From Haloferax prahovense DSM 18310 (GTDB lineage Archaea; Halobacteriota; Halobacteria; Halobacteriales; Haloferacaceae), in assembly GCF_000336815.1 (NCBI RefSeq), contig NZ_AOLG01000009.1, forward strand, positions 434,864-496,430: 61,567 bases of DNA. Reading direction: 5' to 3'. Of this stretch, positions 24,922-33,580 are shown one piece after another. A program made the position numbers and the translations under genes. Within the stretch, counting starts at the first letter, position 1; every line of letters starts with the position of its first letter. Below the pieces are notes generated by a model. That model searched no databases. It had not been told where the DNA came from and was given only the letters and a program-made list of their open reading frames with translations.

Positions 24922-25908
24922 TCACGTCCGCTTCGTCAGGCGAACGTCGAGACAGACGTTGTACTCGTGGGGGGCGTACGACCGGACGACGTGCTCGTTT
25001 ACGACCTCGACCTCGTACGTCGACTCGGCGGCGGCGCGGACGGCGGCCAGTCCCGGTCCGAACGGGTCGTCCTCGTGTTGGATGTCGTAGAGGTGAATCA
25101 CGCACTCGTCGCTCGCGAGGCGGACCGCCGTGTCGAGGAAGTCGCTGGCGCTGTGCGGGAGGTTCATGATGAGTCGGTCGGCCCAGCCCTCGTAGTCGGC
25201 GGCGACCTCGCGCACGTCGCCGTGAATCGCGGTGAGTCGGTCGGCCACGTCGTTTCGCTCGGCGTTCTCGCGGAGGTATTCGACAGCCGCCTCGTTGAGG
25301 TCGCAGGCGACGACTTCCGCACCCGCGGCGGCGGCGGGGACCGCGAAGGGGCCGACGCCGGCGAACATGTCGAACACGTGCTCGCCCTCGCGAATCGCCT
25401 CGACGACCCGGTGGCGCTCGGTCGCCAGTCGAGGCGAGAAGTAGACTGCGTCGATGTCGAGACGGAACTCGTGGCCGTACTCGCGGTGGACTGTCTCGGT
25501 CGAGTCGCCGACGAGCACGTCCCAGTCGCGGACGCGGAGCTCGCCTTTGACCTTCGAGGCGCGGTTGACGACTGTCTCGGCCTTGAGGTCCGAGGTGACG
25601 ATGGCGTCGGCGATGTCGCGGGCGCGGTCGGGGTCGTCCTCGTCGAGGATGACGATGTCGCCGAGTCGCTCGTACGAGGGTTCGAAGCCGAGCAGGTCGG
25701 CGGGCGTGGTCTGCGTCTCGCGGGCGGGTGGCTCGTAGTCGACGACCGTCAGGTCGTCGGGAACGGCGTCGGCGTCGACGACGGGAATGTAGAGGGTCCC
25801 CTCGGCGACGGTAATCTCGTGGTCGTGGTCGAGCAGGCCGGCGTCGGCGAGGCGCCGGCGCGCCGCCTCGCCGGACTCGCGGGGCACGCGGACGCAGGGG
25901 ACGTTCAT
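24922..25908 (-). CDS. trm5: tRNA (guanine37-N1)-methyltransferase Trm5
   Basis: 328 residues. Adds the N1-methyl group to G37 next to the anticodon, which prevents frameshifting. Visible: an N-terminal D1-like region (MNVPCVRVPRESGEAARRRL), a DILVD-like D2 region, SAM-binding motif FDMFAGVGPFAVPAAAAG near 175-192, VVACDLNEAAVEYL, and the catalytic NLPHSA motif near 245-250. Length matches archaeal Trm5b (about 330). Its start is 50 bp from a palindromic TATA-like CGTATATACG (25957-25966). Confidence 0.95.
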   Translation of the reverse strand: MNVPCVRVPRESGEAARRRLADAGLLDHDHEITVAEGTLYIPVVDADAVPDDLTVVDYEPPARETQTTPADLLGFEPSYERLGDIVILDEDDPDRARDIADAIVTSDLKAETVVNRASKVKGELRVRDWDVLVGDSTETVHREYGHEFRLDIDAVYFSPRLATERHRVVEAIREGEHVFDMFAGVGPFAVPAAAAGAEVVACDLNEAAVEYLRENAERNDVADRLTAIHGDVREVAADYEGWADRLIMNLPHSASDFLDTAVRLASDECVIHLYDIQHEDDPFGPGLAAVRAAAESTYEVEVVNEHVVRSYAPHEYNVCLDVRLTKRT

Positions 25909-26248
25909 ACCCCCACCACTACACGGCTCCGAGTAAGGGTGACGCTTCGCCGCGGACGTATATACGACCCTGATGTATCAGGGACCAAGTATAGATGACT
26001 GGCGAGGAAACGATGATTCGCCCACACTCTCGACGACAGTCGTCGTTCGAGTGGGGTGCCTCTGACACAGTTGGGCCTTGCCCGGGCCCACTTTCGGTAC
26101 CAAGTCCCGGGGCGAGTGATTCGGGTGTACGCCGCCGGAATCGCGTCCGTCGATGGCGACGTTTCTCGCGGAACGCATCGTTCGAAAATTGACCGTCTCG
26201 ACCGGGTGGCGTTGTTTTCGTAGCCACGAGTCGGCGACTCGTCCCCGT
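25909..26248. other. Gene-free region with four inverted repeats; possible structured RNA
   Basis: 340 bp without a credible gene on either strand. In order: palindromic TATA-like CGTATATACG (25957-25966); CCCTGAT-GT-ATCAGGG (25968-25983); GGCGA/TCGCC stem (26001-26022); CGACGA-CAG-TCGTCG with partly paired flanks (about 26022-26054); TGGGCC-N7-GGCCCA (26072-26090). The heptamer ACCAAGT occurs at 25984 and 26099. This density of stems after a TATA-like element could mark an unannotated RNA. Read-through ORFs are basic and low-quality. Confidence 0.35.
25968..25983 (+). promoter_or_regulatory. Perfect 7-2-7 palindrome
   Basis: CCCTGAT-GT-ATCAGGG immediately follows a TATA-like palindrome and lies about 60 bp upstream of the trm5 start. 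It could be an operator for trm5 or the first stem of a rightward transcript. Confidence 0.45.
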
Positions 26249-26719
26249 TTACACCTCGACGTGCTCGCGATCGATACCGAGGAACGACTCGGCGGTCTCG
26301 ACCCAGTCGGCGAGCGTTCGAGTCCCATCGTCTCGCTCGTGCGGATAGACGGCCTCGATTTCGTCGTCGCGGAAGACGATGCCCAGCGTCGGCGGAAGGA
26401 CGACCGCGTCGTGTTCGGGACCCATCCGGCCCGACCCGACCGTCGCCCGCTCGTCGAGCGTCGGGAGCGCGACCCCTTCCGTTCGCGCCCACAACCGACA
26501 CTCGGCGAGTCGCTCGCGGACGACCGCGTCTCGTTTCGTCGGCGCGGTATCGGACTCGACATCCACCTCGCGGCCCCACGTCCGGACGCACACGTCGTCG
26601 ACGAGCCCCTCGTCCGCGAGCCGTTCGAGTCGGACCACCAGCGTCTGGTGTTCCTCGCCGAGGCCGTCCCGAATCGGACGAATCCACAGTTCTACCCTCC
26701 GTTGTTGGTCGGTCTGCAT
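26249..26719 (-). CDS. Haloarchaeal HTH-type regulator-like protein, 156 aa
   Basis: Starts at the ATG at 26719; the longer ORF runs through the neighbouring stress-protein gene. The sequence begins MQTDQQRRVELWIRPIRDGL and has helical segments HQTLVVRLERLADEGLVDDV that resemble a winged-helix core found in haloarchaeal HTH proteins of this size. A hydrophobic strand (VVLPPTLGIVFRDDEI) follows, with an acidic end. The DNA target is unknown; it is transcribed away from the stress-protein gene 177 bp away. Confidence 0.7.
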   Translation of the reverse strand: MQTDQQRRVELWIRPIRDGLGEEHQTLVVRLERLADEGLVDDVCVRTWGREVDVESDTAPTKRDAVVRERLAECRLWARTEGVALPTLDERATVGSGRMGPEHDAVVLPPTLGIVFRDDEIEAVYPHERDDGTRTLADWVETAESFLGIDREHVEV

Positions 26720-26896
26720 GCTCCTCACCACCCAGATTACGGTACGCTCGCTCCGGACATAAGGCGGGCTCTTCCTTCCCGGTGGCCGGGAATCGAGACG
26801 GTGGTGGCGGGGCTGCGGTCGGCTGTGAGGTGACGAGAGGCCGAACCCCGGGCGACCGGGTTCGGGTTTATTCGCTCGGCGCGCGTCTGTGACGAC

Positions 26897-27325
26897 ATGT
26901 TCGACCACATCCTCGTCCCCACCGACGGCAGCGACCACGCGGTCCGCGCCGCCGACTACGCGGTCGACCTCGCGGCGACCTACGGGGCCGCGCTCCACGT
27001 CCTCTACGTCGTCGACGTTCGGACCGGCCACGCGGACGCGCCCGTCGACGACGGCGATTCCCGGACGCGCGGGGAGGCGGCCGTCGGCGTCGTCGCCGAC
27101 TTGGCGGCCGACCGCGACGTGCCCGTCGAGACGGAGATTCGGGTCGGCCTGCCGCACGAGACAATCGTCGACTACGGTGAGGAACGCGGCATCGACCTCG
27201 TGGTGATGGGCACCCACGGGACGAGCGGGCTGGAGCGATACCTGCTCGGGAGCGTCGCGGAGCGAGTCGTCAGGCTCTCGGACGTCCCGGTGCTGTGCGT
27301 ACCGCCCGCGGCCGACGACGAGTGA
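26897..27325 (+). CDS. Universal stress protein (UspA family)
   Basis: 142 residues starting MFDHILVPTDGSDHAVRAAD, with the ATP-binding Usp signature GTHGTSGLERYLLGSVAERVVR near 104-125 (G-2x-G-9x-G-S type), so a nucleotide-binding member is likely. A TTTATT element about 27 nt before the ATG suggests a leaderless transcript. It converges with a second, different Usp gene 51 bp downstream. Confidence 0.94.
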   Translation: MFDHILVPTDGSDHAVRAADYAVDLAATYGAALHVLYVVDVRTGHADAPVDDGDSRTRGEAAVGVVADLAADRDVPVETEIRVGLPHETIVDYGEERGIDLVVMGTHGTSGLERYLLGSVAERVVRLSDVPVLCVPPAADDE

Positions 27326-27376
27326 GGTGCGTCGCTCGGGACTGGCAGACGAGCCGTGAGGCATGAGTGGCGACCC

Positions 27377-27817
27377 TCAGCGGACGACCATCACGCTCAT
27401 CGGCGCACGGCCGGAGACCAACTCGGCGACGCTGCCGAACAGCAGGTCCGTCTCGCCGGCGCGGCCGTGGCCGCCGAGGTAGACGGCGTCGACGCCCTCC
27501 CGGCGCGCGAAGTCGACGATAGTCCGCGCGGGGTCGCCGCGGAGGGTCTCGGTCCGGAGTTCCACGCCGCTCCCGTCGGCCAGCGCCGCGAGTTCGTCGA
27601 AGATGTCGGCCGCGAGTTCGTCGGCGCGTTCGTACCACTCCTCGGAGCCGTGGAGCGGTTCCGTGCTGATATCCACGTCGAGCGGCGCGCTGTAGCCGGG
27701 GTCCGTCGGGTCGATGACGTGCAGGGCGACGACCGTCGAATCGGCGTGCGCGAGGGCCTGTTCGAACGCTCGCTTCGACAGCGGCGAGCCGTCGACGGCG
27801 ACGAGAATCGTATCCAT
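27377..27817 (-). CDS. Universal stress protein (UspA family)
   Basis: 146 residues from the ATG at 27817 (MDTILVAVDGSPLSKRAFEQ). The C-terminal LGGHGRAGETDLLFGSVAELV carries the glycine-loop and serine of ATP-binding Usp proteins. It is tail-to-tail with another Usp gene and divergent from a TVP38-type membrane protein gene. Confidence 0.93.
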   Translation of the reverse strand: MDTILVAVDGSPLSKRAFEQALAHADSTVVALHVIDPTDPGYSAPLDVDISTEPLHGSEEWYERADELAADIFDELAALADGSGVELRTETLRGDPARTIVDFARREGVDAVYLGGHGRAGETDLLFGSVAELVSGRAPMSVMVVR

Positions 27818-27895
27818 CACGATTATTCCTACGCCATCTCGACACAAAAACGCTCCCGCGCCGGGTTTTTCTCCGCGGCGTGCGAGGTGCAACCC

Positions 27896-28612
27896 GTGCT
27901 ATCCGTCCCCGAACTGTTCGAGTCGCCGCGCGACCGGTGGCGGACGCTCGCGCTCGCCGCCGTCGTCGTCGCCGTCGTCGCGTTCGCCGGCACGACGCTC
28001 GTCGGCCGCTTTCCGTTTCTCGCCAACCCGGCCGCGCTGCGGACGTGGCTCCTCGGGTTCGGCGCGCTCGCCCCCCTCGCGTTCGTCGGCGTGCAGATCG
28101 CGCAGGTCCTCGTGGCGCCCATCCCCGGACAGGCACTCGGGTTCGCCAGCGGCTACCTGTTCGGGGCGCTCTGGGGGACGGTCTACAGCATGGTCGGCAT
28201 CGTCCTCGGCACGGCGCTCGCCGTCGGAATCGCGCGGTCTCTCGGTCGCCCGTACGTCGAACGCGTCGTCACCGCCGACGCGCTCTCGGTGTTCGACGAC
28301 GCGATGGAGACCCACGGGCTGGCCGTCCTCTTTCTCGTCTTCCTCGTTCCCGGCCTCCCCGACGACGCCATCTGCTTCGCCGCCGGCCTCACCGACATCC
28401 CGGTCCGCAGGGTCGTCCTCGTCGCGGCGGTGGGTCGGCTCCCCGGCTTCCTGCTCGTGAACCTCGCTGGCGCGGCCGCCGCCGACGGCAACGCCGAACT
28501 CACCGCGGTCTTCGTCGGCGCGCTGCTCGGTGCATCGGTTCTCGGCTACCTCTACCGCGACCGGCTCATGGGCGCGCTCGGGTCGCTCACGGGGCAAACA
28601 GCCGGTCGTTGA
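27896..28612 (+). CDS. TVP38/TMEM64-family (DedA superfamily) membrane protein
   Basis: 238 residues from GTG 27896; a GTG at 27887 is also possible. About six membrane segments. The family core is visible: VQIAQVLVAPIPGQALGFASGYLFG, SMVGIVLGTALAVGIARSLGRPYV and LVPGLPDDAICFAAGLTDIPVRR. Members of this family are implicated in lipid scrambling or membrane homeostasis. Its 3' end overlaps the convergent P-type ATPase gene by 26 bp. Confidence 0.88.
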   Translation: MLSVPELFESPRDRWRTLALAAVVVAVVAFAGTTLVGRFPFLANPAALRTWLLGFGALAPLAFVGVQIAQVLVAPIPGQALGFASGYLFGALWGTVYSMVGIVLGTALAVGIARSLGRPYVERVVTADALSVFDDAMETHGLAVLFLVFLVPGLPDDAICFAAGLTDIPVRRVVLVAAVGRLPGFLLVNLAGAAAADGNAELTAVFVGALLGASVLGYLYRDRLMGALGSLTGQTAGR

Positions 28613-31442
28613 GCCACACCAGCCACAGGTTCGCGGCGAGGAACGGAACGAACGCCCCCGCGACCCAGCCCCACTCGGTGAGCCCGAGCGGGACGACGCC
28701 GAAGAGGTCCGCGACCGGCGTGTAGAGCAATACGAGGTGGAGCGCGAGCGACAGCCCGACCGCGCCGAGGAGCCACGGGTTCGAGAGCGGCGACAGCCGG
28801 TAGCGGAGCCGCACCGACTGCGTGCGGACCAACTCGGCGGTGACGAGGAACGTAAACAGCACCGTCTGGGCGACGACGAGGTCGTCGGACCGAGAGAGCG
28901 CGTAGAAGAACACGCCCAGTCCGGCCGCGGTGAGCGCGACGCCGATGCCGAGAATCGAAGCGACGGTCCGGCGGTCGAGGACGCCCTCGTCGCGTGGGCG
29001 CGGCGGCCTGCGCATCACGTCGTCCGACTTGGGGTCCGCGCCGAGCGCGAGCGCGGGGAAGCCGTCGGTGACGAGGTTGAGCCACAGGAGCGCGACGGGC
29101 GTGATGACGAGCGCCGACTCGGCCGCGAACACCTCGGGGAACAGCGCCGCTCCGAGGAGCGTCCCGAGGAAGACGACGAACACCTCGCCGGCGTTCGCCG
29201 ACAGCAGGTAGTTGACGAACTTGCGGATGTTGTCGAAGATGCCGCGGCCCTCCGCGATGGCGTCGCGGATAGTGACGAAGTTGTCGTCGCGGAGCACCAC
29301 GTCCGACGCGCCCTGTGCGACCTGCGTCCCGCGGTCGCCCATGGCGATACCCACGTCGGCGTTGCCGAGCGCCGGCGCGTCGTTGACGCCGTCACCGGTC
29401 ATCGCGACCGTGTAGCCCGCGTCCTGGAGCGCCCGGAGGATGCGGACCTTGTGCTCGGGGGAGACGCGGGCGAACACGTTCGTCTCCTCGACGACCCGGC
29501 CGAGTTCCGCGTCGTCCATGGCGGCCACCTCGGTTCCGGTGACGACCGAGCCGGCGTCGATGCCGACCTCGCGGGCGATGGCGCGGGCCGTCCGCGGGGT
29601 GTCGCCGGTCGCCATCGTCACCCGAACCCCGGCGTCGAGGCAGTCGGCGACCGCCTCGGCGACGCCCGCTCGCGCCGGGTCGGTCATGCCCTGCAACCCG
29701 AGGAAGACGAGCCCGGATTCGAGCGTCTCGTCGTCGGCGTCGAGGTCTGCCGCGGGCGCGTAGGCGAACCCGAGCACGCGAAGGGCGTCGTCGGCGAAGG
29801 CGGCCACGGTCGCGTCGACGCGCTCGCGGCGCTCGTCGTCGAACGACTCGAGTTCCCCGTCGACGAGGACGCGGTCGCACCGCGCGACGATTTCCTCGGG
29901 CGCGCCCTTCACGAGCGCGACGGGGCCGTCGCCGGGCGCGTCGAACGCGTCGACGACGACCGACATGCGCTTTCGCTCGGAAGTGAAGGGAACTTCGCGA
30001 AGTCGGTCGTCGGGGTCGCGCGAGCCGTCGAGGCCCGCGTCGGCGGCGGCGTTCACGAGCGCGACCTCGGTGGGGTCGCCCCGGTGGGCTCCGTCGTCGA
30101 GTTCCTTGGTGTCGTTACAGCGAGCACCGCAGGACAGGAGTGCCGCGAGCGCAGGGTCCGGACCGGGGTTCGGACCCGTGGCAGTCGCGGATGCTGAGTC
30201 GGCCGCAGCCGCCGCGTCGGTCGCGGTCGGCGCGCCGCCGTCTCCGGAGGCCGTCCCGGCCGACGCCGAATCGCCGCCTAGTTCGACCGTCCGGTCGCCG
30301 GGAAGCCACGCGCGGGTGACGGTCATGCGGTTTTCGGTCAGCGTGCCGGTCTTGTCGGTGACGATGTAGTCGACCGCGCCGAGGCTCTCGACGACCGCGA
30401 GGTTGCGGACGAGCGCGTTGCGCTCCATGAGCGTCCGCGACCCGAGCGCGAGGGTGAGCGTGACGACCGCCGGCAGGCCCTCGGGGACGGCCGCGACGGC
30501 GAGCGTGACGGCGACGAGGAGGACGACCACCGGGTCGGTCGCGGTGAGGAACAACTGGACCGCCGCGATGAGCAGGATGAGCGCGACGATGCCGACGCCG
30601 ATGCGGCGGCCGAGGCGGTCGACCTCGATTTCGAACGGTGTCTCCCGCTGGCGGGCCTGCCCCAGTTGGTCGGCGATGGCGCCCAGTTCGGTGTCCATCG
30701 CGGTGGCGACGACGACGGCCTCGGCGCGGCCTCTGACCACGGTGGTCCCGGCGTGGAGGACGCTCCCCCGGTCGGCAAGCGCCGTGTCGGCCGACACCGG
30801 TTCGGCCGCCTTGTCAACTGGGACGCTCTCGCCGGTCAGCGTCGATTCGTCGGCCCGGCAGTCGGCCGCCGTGAGAATACGGGCGTCTGCGGGGACGGCG
30901 TCGCCCGCTTCGAGGACGACCACGTCGCCCGGGACGACCTCGGTCGAGGGGACCGCTCGAATCGAGCCGTTGCGTCGGACCGTCGCGTCCGGCGTCGCCA
31001 TCTCCCGGAGCGCCGCGAGCGCCTGTTCGGCCCGGTAGTCCTGCACGAAGCCGAACAGCCCGTTTCCGAGCAGGATGAGCAGGATGAGCGCGGCGTCGGT
31101 GTAGCCCGGGTCGCGGCCGGGCAGGAGGCCGACGGCGAGCGAAAGCCCGGCCGCGACGAAAAGCAGGAGGATGAGCGGCCCGGTGAACTGCGAGACGAGG
31201 AGCGAAAGCGGCGAGACGCCCTCCTCGTCGGCGAGTTCGTTCGGCCCCTCCTCGGTGAGTCGGCGGGCCGCGTCGTCGGCGTCGAGACCCTCGCGGCTCG
31301 ACCCGAGTCGCTCCAGCGCCGCCTCGCGTTCGAGCGCGTGCCACGGGACGTCCTCGCGTCCGCTCGCGTCCTCTGACTCCCGATGCGCGGTTGCCTGCTC
31401 GTGCACGCTTCGACCGAACGACACGAGCGGACGTATGTCCAC
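28587..31442 (-). CDS. Cation-transporting P-type ATPase (P2 type)
   Basis: 951 residues. A Ca2+/Na+/H+ pump-like enzyme: N-terminal cation-ATPase domain (WHALEREAALERL...), TGESVPVDK near 204, phosphorylation site DKTGTLTENRMT with the Asp at about 363, GDGVNDAPALG near 684 and a C-terminal helical domain of about six segments. There is no metal-binding CPx motif, so heavy-metal transport is unlikely. The nucleotide domain carries a 45-residue Ala/Ser/Thr/Gly/Pro-rich insertion (about 388-432). The start may be a GTG at 31406. Ion specificity unknown. Confidence 0.93.
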   Translation of the reverse strand: MDIRPLVSFGRSVHEQATAHRESEDASGREDVPWHALEREAALERLGSSREGLDADDAARRLTEEGPNELADEEGVSPLSLLVSQFTGPLILLLFVAAGLSLAVGLLPGRDPGYTDAALILLILLGNGLFGFVQDYRAEQALAALREMATPDATVRRNGSIRAVPSTEVVPGDVVVLEAGDAVPADARILTAADCRADESTLTGESVPVDKAAEPVSADTALADRGSVLHAGTTVVRGRAEAVVVATAMDTELGAIADQLGQARQRETPFEIEVDRLGRRIGVGIVALILLIAAVQLFLTATDPVVVLLVAVTLAVAAVPEGLPAVVTLTLALGSRTLMERNALVRNLAVVESLGAVDYIVTDKTGTLTENRMTVTRAWLPGDRTVELGGDSASAGTASGDGGAPTATDAAAAADSASATATGPNPGPDPALAALLSCGARCNDTKELDDGAHRGDPTEVALVNAAADAGLDGSRDPDDRLREVPFTSERKRMSVVVDAFDAPGDGPVALVKGAPEEIVARCDRVLVDGELESFDDERRERVDATVAAFADDALRVLGFAYAPAADLDADDETLESGLVFLGLQGMTDPARAGVAEAVADCLDAGVRVTMATGDTPRTARAIAREVGIDAGSVVTGTEVAAMDDAELGRVVEETNVFARVSPEHKVRILRALQDAGYTVAMTGDGVNDAPALGNADVGIAMGDRGTQVAQGASDVVLRDDNFVTIRDAIAEGRGIFDNIRKFVNYLLSANAGEVFVVFLGTLLGAALFPEVFAAESALVITPVALLWLNLVTDGFPALALGADPKSDDVMRRPPRPRDEGVLDRRTVASILGIGVALTAAGLGVFFYALSRSDDLVVAQTVLFTFLVTAELVRTQSVRLRYRLSPLSNPWLLGAVGLSLALHLVLLYTPVADLFGVVPLGLTEWGWVAGAFVPFLAANLWLVWLNDRLFAP

Positions 31443-31525
31443 CGGCGATTTTCACGCCGCCGCAGTCGGCGGTACGATGAATATCGTCCGGGTCACACGT
31501 TCGACTATGTGTGTGGTGTGTCAGC

Positions 31526-33580
31526 GTGTCTAATCGGGCGGCGGAACCGAACGAGAGCGTCTGTCCGTACTGCGGCGTCGGCTGCGGCATCCGCTACGAC
31601 GCCGACCGCGAGAGCGCCGTCGGGTGGAATGGGCCGGTCAACACGCGGGGCGAACTCTGTCCCAAAGGGGCCGCGGCGTGGGACGTGGTCGAACACGACG
31701 AGCGCCTGACTACCCCGCTGGTGCGAGTGAACGGCCGGCTCGTCGAGGCGACGTGGGACGAGGCGTTCGACCGCATCGAACGCGAGTTCTCCCGGGTCGT
31801 CGCCGACCACGGCCCCGACTCGGTGTTCTTCTTCTCGTCGTCGAACTGCACGAACGAGGAGAACTACCTGCTCCAGAAGACGGCGCGGGCGCTCGGGACG
31901 AACAACGTCGACAACTGCGCGCGGCTCTGTCACGCCTCGACGGTGGCGGCGATGGGCGACCGCTTCGGCGCGGGGGCGATGACCAACTCGCTTTCGGACC
32001 TCGGGGAGGCCGACGTGTTCCTCGTGACCGGCGCGAACCCCGCCGAACAGCATCCGGTCATCTTCCGGTCGTATCTGCTCCCGGCGCTCAAGTCGGGGAC
32101 GACGATGATTCACGTCGACCCCCGCGAGAACCAGACGACGAAGGCGGCGGACATCCACCTCCCGGTGAAGCCGGGATTCGATATCCCGCTTCTCAACGCG
32201 ATGGCCGCTGTCGTCGTCGAGCAGAGGTTAGTCGACGAGGCGTTCGTCGCCGAGCGGACCACGGGGTTCGAGGCGCTCCGCGAGCACCTCTCGGGGCTCG
32301 ATATCGACGCGGAAGCCGAGCGCGCCGGCGTCGACCCCGCCGACCTCAGAGCCGCCGCGAGAGCCTACGGCGAGGCCGGCCGCGCGGCCATCTTCACCGG
32401 GATGGGGATGAGCCAACACCACTACGGCACCGACAACGTGCAGGCGCTCATCAACCTCCCGCTCCTGACCGGCAACATCGGGAAGGTGGGCACCGGCGTC
32501 AACCCGCTCCGCGGGCAGAACAACGTGCAGGGCGCGGGCGACGTAGGCGCGCTTCCGAACGTCCTGCCGGGGTATCGACCCGTCACCGACGACGACGCCC
32601 GCGCCGCCGTCGCCGACGTGTGGGGGTTCGAACCGCCCGCCCTGCCGGGACTCACGGAGGTCGAAGCGACCCACCGCTTCGGCGACGAGGTGCGAGCGGC
32701 CTACGTCTTCGGCGAGAACCCCGCCGTGACCGAACCGAACGCGAACCGCGTCCGCGAGGCGTTCGAGGCGCTCGACTTCTGCGTCGTCCACGACGTGTTC
32801 CCGACCGAGACGGCCGAGTTCGCCGACGTGGTGCTTCCCGGGAGCGTCTGGGCCGAGAAGTCGGGGTCGGTGACGAACACCGACCGACAGGTCATCCGGA
32901 TGAACCGAAATGTCGCGCCGCCGGGAGACGCCCGCGCCGACCTCGATATCCTCCGGGAGTTCGCCGCCCGCGTGGCCGGCCTCGACGCGCCCGCGACCCC
33001 CGAGGGCGTCTTCGACGAACTCCGGCTGGTGACGCCCATCTACGCCGGCATGTCGTACGAGGGCATCGGCACGGGAAGCCAGCGCTGGCCGTTCCCGGTT
33101 GGCGCGACCGAGGGGACGGCGATTCTCCACGCCGACGCGTTCGAATCCGGGTCGAAGACCGCCCCGTTCCGGGTGGTCGAACACGTCGACCCGGCGGACC
33201 CCGTCGCCGACGGCGAACTCGCACTCATCACGGGGCGGGTCCTCCAGCACTTCAACAGCGGCGCGCTCACCCGGCGGTCGGGCGTGCTGATGCGGATGCG
33301 CGGTGAGGACTCCCTGCAGATTCACCCCGACGACGCCGCCGCCCGCGGCATCGAAGACGGCGCGGCCGTCCGCGTGGAAAACGACCGCGGCGGCGTCACG
33401 GTCGCGGCCGAGGTGACGCCCGCGGTCCGCCGCGGGACCGTCTTCGCCACGTTCCACTACGCCGACCCGTTGGTGAACCGGTTGACTGGAGACGCGCTCG
33501 ACCCGGTGGCGAAGATTCCCGAGTACAAACACAGCGCCGTCCGCGTGACGGTCGAACCGGAGGTGGCGGCCGGTGACTGA
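31526..33580 (+). CDS. FdhF-like molybdopterin oxidoreductase (formate dehydrogenase alpha type)
   Basis: 684 residues from GTG 31526. A [4Fe-4S] site is formed by Cys13-x2-Cys16-x3-Cys20 and Cys45; the metal-ligating residue of NVDNCARLCHASTV is Cys135 next to His136, aligning with the Sec140-His pair of E. coli FdhF. The bis-MGD domains follow (EADVFLVTGANPAEQHP, GMGMSQHHYGTDNVQAL) with the C-terminal LITGRVLQHFNSGALTRRS cap. The length fits a single-subunit cytoplasmic formate dehydrogenase; no Tat signal. Its 3' end overlaps the YqeC-like gene by 8 nt. Confidence 0.92.
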   Translation: MSNRAAEPNESVCPYCGVGCGIRYDADRESAVGWNGPVNTRGELCPKGAAAWDVVEHDERLTTPLVRVNGRLVEATWDEAFDRIEREFSRVVADHGPDSVFFFSSSNCTNEENYLLQKTARALGTNNVDNCARLCHASTVAAMGDRFGAGAMTNSLSDLGEADVFLVTGANPAEQHPVIFRSYLLPALKSGTTMIHVDPRENQTTKAADIHLPVKPGFDIPLLNAMAAVVVEQRLVDEAFVAERTTGFEALREHLSGLDIDAEAERAGVDPADLRAAARAYGEAGRAAIFTGMGMSQHHYGTDNVQALINLPLLTGNIGKVGTGVNPLRGQNNVQGAGDVGALPNVLPGYRPVTDDDARAAVADVWGFEPPALPGLTEVEATHRFGDEVRAAYVFGENPAVTEPNANRVREAFEALDFCVVHDVFPTETAEFADVVLPGSVWAEKSGSVTNTDRQVIRMNRNVAPPGDARADLDILREFAARVAGLDAPATPEGVFDELRLVTPIYAGMSYEGIGTGSQRWPFPVGATEGTAILHADAFESGSKTAPFRVVEHVDPADPVADGELALITGRVLQHFNSGALTRRSGVLMRMRGEDSLQIHPDDAAARGIEDGAAVRVENDRGGVTVAAEVTPAVRRGTVFATFHYADPLVNRLTGDALDPVAKIPEYKHSAVRVTVEPEVAAGD

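Noticed and set aside
25963..26067. H/ACA or C/D guide RNA
   Set aside because: ACA and GATGA-like strings occur, but stems do not close the expected pockets and box spacing is wrong.
25995..26192. 65-codon frame in the structured gap
   Set aside because: Very basic and Ser/Arg-rich, unlike halophilic proteins; the stems better explain the sequence.
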